Assembly (NCBI GenBank): GCA_009787945.1
Contig: WQSI01000006.1
Coordinates: 1-30,802, forward strand
DNA length: 30,802 bases
Reading direction: 5' to 3'
Source of the DNA: Defluviitaleaceae bacterium
GTDB taxonomy: Bacteria > Bacillota > Clostridia > Lachnospirales > WRAX01
The notes beneath the pieces are model-generated. The model ran no database searches, had not been told where the DNA came from, and was given only the letters and a program-made list of their open reading frames with translations. Of this stretch, positions 15,044 to 21,867 are shown piece after piece (positions within the stretch are counted from its first letter, which is position 1; each line of letters starts with the position of its first letter). Both the position numbers and the translations under genes were made by a program.

Positions 15044-15730
15044 TTAACTACCAATAACACCCTGAATTGCCAAATACCACAAAACCGCAGTTAATAAAAC
15101 GAATAGGGAAACCCCTATAAGGGCTGGGCTAAAGACTTTGCGCTTTTCCCCGTCCTTTTTTGGTTGGGAAGGCAAAAGCCCAGTTTTCTGCAAGCCAATA
15201 ACCACAGGCTTGTAAAGCAACATGGCAAAGGCGGAGTTTACAACACCGTTAAACAGGTTAAACGCCATAATGCCCGTTACCAAAATATCCACAACACGCT
15301 CCCTTGGCCACCCCATTATTGTGGGGGTAACTATGTAATTCCAGAGCATCATTATCACCGTCATGGCGACTGTTCCTGCCACAAGCCCGATAACCGCCCC
15401 TGACATGGTGCGCTTTTTGCTGTAGATAAATGCCGCGGTGCAGGCAAATGCCACCCCCGAAATTACATTCATCACAAAGCCCCAAACCCCTGTTGCTGAT
15501 GTGGTGAACATCTGCACCAAAGCAACCACAACCGTCATTATCAAAGCCGCAAGAGGTCCAAACATAAACCCTGCAATTACGATAACGATGTCCTTGGGGT
15601 CATACCGAAGAAAAGGTACGGCGGGGATAACAGGAAACCGCACAAATGCCGCAAGCAGAAAAGCTAAGGCGGACATCATAGCCAAAATGGTCAAGGTGCG
15701 GGTGTTGAACAGCTGGTGTTTCTTTTGCAT
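15044..15730 (-). CDS. ribU: Riboflavin ECF transporter substrate-binding subunit RibU
   Basis: 228-aa integral membrane protein with about six helices that binds riboflavin and works with the shared EcfA-EcfA'-EcfT energising module (not encoded here). ALAFLLAAFVRFPVIPAVPF, the LRYDPKDIVIVIAGFMFGPL block and GVWGFVMNVISGVAF are typical of RibU. The start at 15730 is preceded by AAGGAGAGA; a frame open upstream to 15835 lies within the riboswitch and is not coding. The FMN riboswitch upstream confirms the substrate assignment. The C-terminal ~40 residues form a soluble linker and a last helix. Confidence 0.93.
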   Translation of the reverse strand: MQKKHQLFNTRTLTILAMMSALAFLLAAFVRFPVIPAVPFLRYDPKDIVIVIAGFMFGPLAALIMTVVVALVQMFTTSATGVWGFVMNVISGVAFACTAAFIYSKKRTMSGAVIGLVAGTVAMTVIMMLWNYIVTPTIMGWPRERVVDILVTGIMAFNLFNGVVNSAFAMLLYKPVVIGLQKTGLLPSQPKKDGEKRKVFSPALIGVSLFVLLTAVLWYLAIQGVIGS

Positions 15731-15736
15731 AAAAAA

Positions 15737-15767
15737 ATCTCTCCTTTTAGTTGCCAGAGCGAGAGAT
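15737..15767 (-). promoter_or_regulatory. Candidate Shine-Dalgarno-sequestering helix before ribU
   Basis: On the minus strand, ATCTCTC (15767-15761) can pair with GAGAGAT (15743-15737), a 7-bp helix with a 17-nt loop. The right arm contains part of the ribU Shine-Dalgarno AAGGAGAG, so the helix would hide it. No strong intrinsic terminator is evident between the riboswitch and ribU, which suggests translational control. Confidence 0.5.
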
Positions 15768-15790
15768 GTCAAAATAAGCCACAAAAAAGT

Positions 15791-15946
15791 AGCTTGCTTC
15801 TTCCATCCAGACTTCCAAAGTGCCGAAAAACACACTAAGGTTACTGTCGGTATCGGAATTTCGCCGATTCATGCGTAGCGTTTCAAAGAAACACGTAGCT
15901 CGTGGACTGTCACCACCGGTCGGGATTTTAACCCTGCCCTGAAGCT
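15791..15946 (-). ncRNA. FMN riboswitch (RFN element)
   Basis: On the minus strand the conserved RFN blocks appear in order: CTTCAGGGCAGGGT at the 5' side, AATCCCGACCGGTGGT, AGTCCACGAGC, GGCGAAATTCCGATACCGAC, AGT, and the closing GTCTGGATGGAAGAAGC. The terminal stem pairs the two ends (GCTTC/GAAGC). Binding of FMN should reduce expression of ribU downstream. The element is located about 60 nt before the ribU start. Confidence 0.95.
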
Positions 15947-15966
15947 TAATATTTTGTTATGCAAAT

Positions 15967-15995
15967 ATATTATCATAATCATCCCTCTATGTCAA
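15967..15995 (-). promoter_or_regulatory. Sigma-A promoter of the FMN riboswitch-ribU unit
   Basis: On the minus strand, TTGACA (15995-15990) and TAATAT (15972-15967) have a 17-bp spacer; the start is expected shortly before the riboswitch. Confidence 0.8.
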
Positions 15996-16021
15996 GAAAA
16001 ATTTTTCAACTCAACCAAAAT

Positions 16022-16038
16022 ATCAACCGCTGGTTGAT
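16022..16038. promoter_or_regulatory. Palindromic operator candidate for the MFS gene
   Basis: ATCAACC-GCT-GGTTGAT is a perfect 7-bp inverted repeat that ends on the first base of the -35 box of the MFS promoter. A further half-site, TCAACC, lies at about 16011-16016. Position and symmetry suit a dimeric regulator. Confidence 0.5.
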
Positions 16039-16066
16039 TGACAATATAACCCCATAATGCTATGAT
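16038..16066 (+). promoter_or_regulatory. Sigma-A promoter of the first MFS gene
   Basis: TTGACA (16038-16043) and TATGAT (16061-16066) with a 17-bp spacer; the start is about 35 nt before the ATG. Confidence 0.8.
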
Positions 16067-16106
16067 GGTTATGACACAAAAATATACATAAAATTCGGAG
16101 GTTTTT

Positions 16107-17357
16107 ATGCTAGAGCTTTTCAAAGGCAACAAAATGTTTCGCAGGTTTTTGGTTTACGGGGTGCTTTCTGCTCTTGGAGGGGGCATTTTTCAAATTTTTA
16201 TGTTGCTATCAATTCATTTGCTTTATGAAAACCCTATTTACACAGGAATTGCAGGTGCTTTAATTGCCCTGCCGCACATTTTTGCCTTTGCTGTAGGGCC
16301 TGTTGTGGACAGGCGCAACAAGGTTTCCATAATGCGGATTACCATTGTTTTGGAATTTATTCCCTTGGCTCTTCTGGCGTTTACCCCGTTGCTGGAAAAC
16401 ATTGGCATAATGTTCATGTTCGCCGTTATCATCACCTATTCCGTTGCCCGCCTTTTTGAAGGGTCGGCATCAGGCGCGCTTTTGCCCCAACTGGTAAAAT
16501 CTGACGAGCTAATGAAGGCGAATTCCTTTGCAAATTTGATAGCCATGTCAGGGGGCTTGTTGGTTGCCGTTGCTCTGTTTTTTGTTCTAGGTGACGTGAC
16601 AGACTTTTCGTTGGTATACGGTGCTTCTGCTGGCCTTTTGGTCATCGCCTTCCTGTTTTCGTTACTCCTTAAAGACCCTGCCGAGAAAGGCGACGGCAAA
16701 CTAAAGGAAAAAATCGACTACATAAAAGACTTAAAAATTGGAGGTAAATTTGTGGTGGGCAATGCCCTGCTATTTTTCCTTGTTGCCACAGTAGCTTTGA
16801 GTTTTGTGGGCGAGGTGGCATATGTAAACCGCCCTGAATTTTTTGAGTATCACGTGGGGTCGCAAGGTTATATAGTATTTACCACACTTGTGCTTGTTGG
16901 CGGCATTGTTGCCTCTGCCCTTACAGGGGCAATGGGTCAAAAAATTAAAATTGGACCAATGATTTTTATAGTGTTGCTTATCGTGGGCTTCATGCGCATT
17001 GCCATCACCCTCATTTTGCCTTACAACTTCGGCGTTGCCCTTACATTCCAAATCCTAGCCGCCGCATTTGGCACTGTTTTTGGGCTCGTAATAAACTCCT
17101 ATATGCAAAAAATAACCCCAAAGGACATGATGGGGCGGGTAGGCTCTATTTTCACCACGCCAGCGGCTATGATAACCGTGCTGGGCGCGCTTGTAGGTGG
17201 CTTTGTAGGTAGCATGATATACGCCGTAGATTACATTTTCATTTTCCAAGGGGTTTCCTACATAGCCCTGGGCATCTTCCTTGTCCTTATCCCCAAAATC
17301 CGCAAGCTGCCAAAAATTAACGACATTGAAAGCCCCGACAATCCTGAAACTGAATAG
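16107..17357 (+). CDS. MFS transporter (MFS_3/enterobactin-exporter-like)
   Basis: 416-aa transporter with about twelve hydrophobic helices. The loop between helices 2 and 3, GPVVDRRNKVSIMR, is the MFS motif A variant of drug and siderophore exporters, and ARLFEGSASGALLPQLVKSD in the first half is typical of the MFS_3 group. A cytoplasmic charged stretch (KDPAEKGDGKLKEKIDYIKD) separates the two six-helix halves. GGAGG lies upstream of the ATG. It has its own promoter and a palindromic operator candidate, as expected for an inducible exporter; the regulator is not next to it. The substrate is unknown. The stop codon lies in an inverted repeat shared with spoIVB. Confidence 0.87.
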   Translation: MLELFKGNKMFRRFLVYGVLSALGGGIFQIFMLLSIHLLYENPIYTGIAGALIALPHIFAFAVGPVVDRRNKVSIMRITIVLEFIPLALLAFTPLLENIGIMFMFAVIITYSVARLFEGSASGALLPQLVKSDELMKANSFANLIAMSGGLLVAVALFFVLGDVTDFSLVYGASAGLLVIAFLFSLLLKDPAEKGDGKLKEKIDYIKDLKIGGKFVVGNALLFFLVATVALSFVGEVAYVNRPEFFEYHVGSQGYIVFTTLVLVGGIVASALTGAMGQKIKIGPMIFIVLLIVGFMRIAITLILPYNFGVALTFQILAAAFGTVFGLVINSYMQKITPKDMMGRVGSIFTTPAAMITVLGALVGGFVGSMIYAVDYIFIFQGVSYIALGIFLVLIPKIRKLPKINDIESPDNPETE

Positions 17358-17388
17358 CTTTATGTTAACACGCTCTAAAGCTATTCAG
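17350..17388. terminator. Inverted repeat spanning both stop codons of convergent genes
   Basis: CTGAATAGCTTTA (17350-17362) is a perfect 13-bp inverted repeat of 17376-17388. It contains the stop codons of the MFS gene and of spoIVB together with their last sense codons. Both transcripts would carry the same hairpin at their end, although neither has a good U-tract. Confidence 0.6.
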
Positions 17389-18496
17389 CGGACATCCTGT
17401 CAATAAAAACGCCGTAGCCGCGCAGGGGGTTTTGGACGAATACATGGGTTATTGCTCCAACAAGGTGGTCGCTTTGGATTATGGGGCTGCCGCTCATGCC
17501 TTGGACTATGCCTCCTGTGCGCTTGATGAGAGTGGGGTCGGTGATGCGGATGACCATGCCTTTTTCGCTGGTTTGGTCTTGGTTGATGTTTTCGATGAAA
17601 ATGTCATAGGCGCGGATGGGGCCGCCTTCTATGTTGGAGAGGATTTTGGCAGGGCCGCGGGTGGTGCTTAGGTGGCAGGCAGTGGGAAAGGGGATTGTAG
17701 GCAAGGATTGGTGGCTTCGGTTGATGTTGCCATAAATGCCAAGGTGGCAGTTTTTGGTGATTTCGCCAACGGCAAGGTCTGGCTTTATTTCGCCAATAAG
17801 CTCCCCTGGTGCGCCTTTTTTCCCGTGGCGCACATCAATTATGCTACATTCCAGAAGTTGCCCTTCTCGCACCGATAACAGCCTTCCTGTGTCCACATCC
17901 ATAATGCCGTGACCCAGCGCCCCGAAACGCCATGTGTGGGGGCAATAGTATGTTATTGTGCCAATGCCTTGGGTGCTATCCCGCACCCAACAGCCAATTT
18001 TTGAAAGACCCTCTTCGCCGCAGCGCACAGGGGTAAGCTCTACATTTAAGGGAACGTCATCCCGTAAAATTCCCAACACAACAGTGCCACCCGCAGCGTG
18101 GATGGCCTTTGTCATTTCGTTAATGTCCTGCACTTGTTTTCCTGATACCTTTGTTACAATGTCCCCTGGCAACAATTTATCGCGGCTTGGGGATGTTACT
18201 GTGCCGTCTGCCAGAACAACATCTCCCGCTCCCAAAACCACAATGCCTTCAGTGGAAAACCGCACGCCAGTGGTTATGCCAACGGGAACAAGATAATTTT
18301 TATCATAACCTTGCTTTCTTTGTGATGAAGCTGGCAGGGCATCTTGGTGGAAAACCTCTTGCCCTGCCTGTTTGGCTTGGGTTGCCCCTACCATGTTAAA
18401 TATCAAGCTTACAAACAATGAAATTAACAAAAATGCCAGCCCAATCATTAAGAAAATCTTTGAATGGTTGCTGACATTTGTTTTAGATTTATCCAT
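17381..18496 (-). CDS. spoIVB: SpoIVB serine peptidase (sporulation)
   Basis: 371-aa protease of family S55 which, in Bacillus, is secreted from the forespore and triggers SpoIVFB-dependent activation of sigma-K. It has an N-terminal membrane anchor (about residues 14-36), a PDZ domain (about 90-150, KLLPGDIVTKVSGKQVQDIN), and the peptidase domain with ALGHGIMDVDTG (His region), RITDPTLI, and GGIVQGMSGSPIIQ carrying the catalytic Ser near 335. The C-terminal GAITHVFVQNPLRGYGVFI is diagnostic. The ATG at 18496, behind GGGGAGTGG, is chosen over a TTG at 18544 that has no binding site. Neither recN nor spo0A, its common neighbours, is present. Confidence 0.94.
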   Translation of the reverse strand: MDKSKTNVSNHSKIFLMIGLAFLLISLFVSLIFNMVGATQAKQAGQEVFHQDALPASSQRKQGYDKNYLVPVGITTGVRFSTEGIVVLGAGDVVLADGTVTSPSRDKLLPGDIVTKVSGKQVQDINEMTKAIHAAGGTVVLGILRDDVPLNVELTPVRCGEEGLSKIGCWVRDSTQGIGTITYYCPHTWRFGALGHGIMDVDTGRLLSVREGQLLECSIIDVRHGKKGAPGELIGEIKPDLAVGEITKNCHLGIYGNINRSHQSLPTIPFPTACHLSTTRGPAKILSNIEGGPIRAYDIFIENINQDQTSEKGMVIRITDPTLIKRTGGIVQGMSGSPIIQSDHLVGAITHVFVQNPLRGYGVFIDRMSAE

Positions 18497-18608
18497 ATGA
18501 ACCCACTCCCCGTTTTCAAATAATAATCGGGATAGTTTGTCCAAAAAAGTTGGTTTTAATTAAACATTCTTAAAATTGTTACCTGTGTTAATTTAGATGC
18601 TCTACAAC

Positions 18609-18713
18609 GTCATTGCGGGCTTGACCCGCAATCCCATGCGTAATAACAGAGCTTTGCCCCTATTTTGTGGGCTTGGAATTACTGGCGGGTTCCCGCGTCA
18701 AGCGCGGGATGAC
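18609..18713. repeat. Palindromic repeat, copy 2
   Basis: The arms begin GTCATTGCGGGCTTGACCCG and end in CGCGTCAAGCGCGGGATGAC, with an inner GCCC/GGGC hairpin near the middle. It is the same family as 4795-4894 and 27433-27532. It lies upstream of spoIVB and downstream of the small lipoprotein gene. Confidence 0.85.
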
Positions 18714-18741
18714 GGGTTTGGATGGTTTGTCTACAGTCTGC

Positions 18742-18760
18742 GGGCGCATAATATGCGCCC
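18742..18760. repeat. GGGCGCATA palindrome attached to repeat copy 2
   Basis: GGGCGCATAATATGCGCCC is a perfect palindrome around one central base. A longer form lies at 27377-27401, also about 30 nt from a copy of the GTCAT palindrome, so the two form a composite unit. Confidence 0.75.
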
Positions 18761-18764
18761 TACA

Positions 18765-18795
18765 ATTTACCGCCTGTAACAGCAAAAACACGCCC
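18765..18795. repeat. Left arm of a 31-bp inverted repeat around a lipoprotein gene
   Basis: Matches the reverse complement of 19566-19596 at 30 of 31 positions (single mismatch at 18772/19589). The core GTAACAGCAAAAACACGCCC is identical. The pair encloses the 239-aa lipoprotein gene exactly. Confidence 0.85.
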
Positions 18796-18805
18796 ATGTT
18801 ATGAA

Positions 18806-19525
18806 TTACAAACTTCCAAACATGTCTAAAATTTCGTTGACAGCACCATCAGAATAGGTGATAATTACCATTATTGCCACGTCGTTGCTAATGCTAAGCA
18901 GCTGCCGCCCGTGGACGGGCGCGCCCATGTTTAATAAGGTGCTGTAGCTGTACCAGTTGCGGTTTCCAAGGCTGATAGTGCCTGGGATAACGTCAACTTC
19001 GCCTCCAAAATCTTCAAAGGCGGAAACCATCATGTCGATATATTCTGGTTCTGTTATGTTTTGACCCCATAGGCTTTCAAAAAGAACCTGAACATTGTTG
19101 CCTGTTTCTGGGTCAATCGCCATCATGTCTGCAAACATACCCATTGTTTGCAGTGCGTCAAGCCCGAGAACGTCAGTTGCCAGCCCAAAAATTTCGGCAA
19201 GGTCATCATTTGTGGTAATTTCCCAGCCAGCAGGGGCTGTGAAGGTAATGCCCAGATATGGGTTTGTGTATACATTGCCAGCCCAGCTTCCGCGAATATC
19301 TCCCTCTTGGTAAGCGTCAGAAGCGTTATAATCTTCATATCCGCCGTTTTCGTCATATGTTGAGGTAGCCTCTGCGTATGAATCGGGTTGGGTGGTTTGT
19401 GTGGTTGTTTCGGGTTGGGTGGTTTGCGTTGTTGCAGATGTGTCATTGTTATTGCCCCCGCAAGCGGCTAAGGCAAAAACCAAAACCCCAAGGGTAGCGA
19501 GGGTGAGTATATTTCTCTTTAACAT
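18806..19525 (-). CDS. Lipoprotein with one GxTFTxPxGW domain
   Basis: 239-aa lipoprotein. The signal peptide ends in a lipobox FALAAC (Cys22), followed by a low-complexity Thr/Gln linker with two copies of TTQTTQP. From about residue 78 comes one domain starting RGSWAGNVYTNPYLGITF and continuing TAPAGWEITT; it ends with VNEILDMFGSL. The same domain occurs four times in the 749-aa lipoprotein encoded just upstream, so the genes are paralogues. The pattern, with a start like surface PsbP/Mog1-type lipoproteins, is suggestive but not decisive. GGAGGAA precedes the ATG. It is probably transcribed with lepA, as no promoter is clear in the 83-nt gap. Confidence 0.8.
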   Translation of the reverse strand: MLKRNILTLATLGVLVFALAACGGNNNDTSATTQTTQPETTTQTTQPDSYAEATSTYDENGGYEDYNASDAYQEGDIRGSWAGNVYTNPYLGITFTAPAGWEITTNDDLAEIFGLATDVLGLDALQTMGMFADMMAIDPETGNNVQVLFESLWGQNITEPEYIDMMVSAFEDFGGEVDVIPGTISLGNRNWYSYSTLLNMGAPVHGRQLLSISNDVAIMVIITYSDGAVNEILDMFGSL

Positions 19526-19565
19526 TCTCTAAATTCCTCCAGTATGTTTTGTTTCATTAAAGCGA

Positions 19566-19596
19566 GGGCGTGTTTTTGCTGTTACAGGGGGTAAAT
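19566..19596. repeat. Right arm of the 31-bp inverted repeat
   Basis: Reverse complement of 18765-18795 with one mismatch; it lies in the 83-nt gap between the two paralogous lipoprotein genes. Confidence 0.85.
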
Positions 19597-19608
19597 CGAA
19601 AAACAAGG

Positions 19609-21858
19609 CTATCTAAACATTGCCAAAATGTCATTTATGTGGATATTGCAGGTGTTTAGATGGCTTATGAGGATTGTTTGCAAAAAATCATTTTGTATGC
19701 GCACAAAAATGTAGGTATATTGGTATTCTTCTGCCTCTTCGTTGAAGGTGAGCCAGCGCGAACCTGCAGAATACCACATATTGCCGCCAATGTGGGTGGT
19801 TTGGGGAATTTCTAGGTCTGTGGAGCGTGGGTTTCGCTCTGTGTCCTCCCTTTGCCTTTGAATATATTCTTCCGCGGTAACAAAGCCGCCCCAAGGCTCT
19901 GATGCAAAGGTGACGCTAACATTATCCTCACCAATAGCGACAGCCGCCAACTCTCCCAAAAGATATTGCCCTGCAACATTTAGGGTTACATTGTTGTGGG
20001 TTAGCCCGCTTATGCCGTTTGTAAAGGCATTTGCCAGGTCGCTGTAAGTGAAGATGCGCCAACCCGCAGGGGTTGTAAAATTAAGCCCAAAATAGCTGCT
20101 GATGAAGGTGTTGCCCTGTGTGTGACCATGGGAAACCCCTCTATATGGCGGGGCAGAAGGCAGGGCTTCTGGTTCGCCTATGGTTTCAAACAGTGCCAGT
20201 ATTTCATCAACCAAAAAGGGCGCGTCTTGGTGGTATCCTATGGATATGCTTGTAAAACGTCCATCCCACACACCAAAAAGCTGCTTGGTGCGCATGTAAC
20301 TATCCCACCGCTCCCAATCGCCGTAAAACCAGACCCTATTGCCCAGTATAATGGTGTTTTGAGGTATGCTTTGCAATATAGATGTGTAAAAAGGGTGGCT
20401 AACTATGTCAACTGATGTTCCATGGTCTTGGCAGTCTGCGGCTAGGTAGGTGTTAAATTCGCTCCAGTTGTCTTGAGGGATTTCTGCCCGCCAACCTTGG
20501 GGTACTGTGAAAGCCAAGGCAAATTGGTCAAGGTCTATCACTCTATCGCTTGGCTGTATTTGCCCAGCGGTTGGTGGTTCTGGCACTCGCATGGGTCTGC
20601 GCTCTGGCGGCTCGATGGGGTTGTTAATTGTTCCAAACAGGTTTATCAAATCGTCAGCAAGCTCTGGATAGTCCGCAGGGTACATAATGGTGATAAGTTG
20701 CACAAAACCGTTTTCTTCACGGAAGAAGCGGCGGGCGATTAAGACGTTGCGTAATGAGTATCTTGGGGCGTTTGCAAAATCCCAATCTCTTGTTGCCGTG
20801 TGCCATTCAAGCCCGCTTATGGTTATGGTAGGGGCTGTAGGGTCATAGGGGATATTTGCTTGAGTGCCAATACGATGGAAACTAAGTTCCACCCTTGCGT
20901 GGGTGTCGCGGCAGCTGACAGACATGTCAGCATAGAGATACAAACCAGGGTCGGGATTTTCCAGGGCTTCTTCAATGGCATTTAAACGCGGAAACATGTA
21001 TCGGAAACCGCTATGCCAAAGTATTGAGCCTGCGCCAAAATCCTCATAATCTTCTTCCAGAACTATTTCAAGATGGTCAGGGCTTATCCTGCTCTCAATC
21101 CACATAGCTAGACCAAAATCATCATTAACAAACCAACCATAGGGAGAGGAGAAGGTCAGCCCCAGATATTCACTGGAAAAAATGCGCTCGTTTTCATCCC
21201 AACTGCCGCGGGTGAAATTTCTGTCAGCAGGAACAGGTGGAATTTGCACAGGTGTGGGGGTGACAGGTGTGCCTGTTGGGGCAAACATGTCAAAAACAGG
21301 CTCTTTATCAACATCACCAAGGGTATGAGTATAAATAACTGTTATAAAACGAGCCATGTTGCCTTGCAAATTAGCAAAACGGTGAATGTATAAGGTGGAT
21401 ATTCCCACTGGTGTTTGAACTATGCTGTAATGCCATTCATAATTACCAATGACGCGGGTGGCAGGAAAGCCAGGCAGAAACCTTATCCCAAAGTCAACTG
21501 CCAGTTGGGCATCTTCTTCTGAAATGTTTTCAAATTCCCATTGGAAAAATTCTTCATAGGTCATGGGTTGGGGCAGTTCATACATGGCGATTTGTAGGAC
21601 AATTTCATTTAAAAAGCTGGGCTGGCGCGCCACTGCGATAATGTTAGGGTCGAGATACTCGCTTTCATCAACATGCTCCCAATCATCTGGAAGGGTAAGG
21701 GTGAAGCCCATCCAGTTGTTGGTGTAGACATTTTCTGCCCATTCCCCACGGTCAAAATTTGTAGCGGCGGCTGTTGGGGGTTGTAACTCATCATAAACAC
21801 AGCCTGCCAAAAGCAAAGCACAGATAAGTGTGATGGCTGACATGAAAAGTTTTTTCAT
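19609..21858 (-). CDS. Large lipoprotein with four divergent copies of the same domain
   Basis: 749 aa. Signal peptide with lipobox LLAGC (Cys20). Four repeats: residues 37-193 (RGEWAENVYTNNWMGFTLTL, ending FDMF), 217-410 (RGSWDENERIFSSEYLGLTF, ending LINLFGTI), 438-561 (FALAFTVPQGW, ending ILALFETIG) and 576-749 (FISSYFGLNFTTPAGW, ending ILAMFR). Each has an aromatic/Gly start, a xxPxGW turn and a closing amphipathic helix. Pro-rich linkers join them (TPVTPTPVQIPPVP). The ribosome binding site AGGAGG overlaps the lepA stop region (9-nt gap), so it is translationally close to lepA. Function is unknown; an extracytoplasmic binding role is plausible. Confidence 0.85.
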   Translation of the reverse strand: MKKLFMSAITLICALLLAGCVYDELQPPTAAATNFDRGEWAENVYTNNWMGFTLTLPDDWEHVDESEYLDPNIIAVARQPSFLNEIVLQIAMYELPQPMTYEEFFQWEFENISEEDAQLAVDFGIRFLPGFPATRVIGNYEWHYSIVQTPVGISTLYIHRFANLQGNMARFITVIYTHTLGDVDKEPVFDMFAPTGTPVTPTPVQIPPVPADRNFTRGSWDENERIFSSEYLGLTFSSPYGWFVNDDFGLAMWIESRISPDHLEIVLEEDYEDFGAGSILWHSGFRYMFPRLNAIEEALENPDPGLYLYADMSVSCRDTHARVELSFHRIGTQANIPYDPTAPTITISGLEWHTATRDWDFANAPRYSLRNVLIARRFFREENGFVQLITIMYPADYPELADDLINLFGTINNPIEPPERRPMRVPEPPTAGQIQPSDRVIDLDQFALAFTVPQGWRAEIPQDNWSEFNTYLAADCQDHGTSVDIVSHPFYTSILQSIPQNTIILGNRVWFYGDWERWDSYMRTKQLFGVWDGRFTSISIGYHQDAPFLVDEILALFETIGEPEALPSAPPYRGVSHGHTQGNTFISSYFGLNFTTPAGWRIFTYSDLANAFTNGISGLTHNNVTLNVAGQYLLGELAAVAIGEDNVSVTFASEPWGGFVTAEEYIQRQREDTERNPRSTDLEIPQTTHIGGNMWYSAGSRWLTFNEEAEEYQYTYIFVRIQNDFLQTILISHLNTCNIHINDILAMFR

Positions 21859-21867
21859 AAAAACCTC

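Noticed and set aside
15438..15878. 146-aa plus-strand reading frame
   Set aside because: Antisense to ribU and the FMN riboswitch; no family pattern.
18497..18600. Sigma-F/G promoter for spoIVB (CAAACTA at about 18534-18540 on the minus strand)
   Set aside because: The -10-like word fits partly, but no matching -35 box is found at the expected 15-nt spacing.
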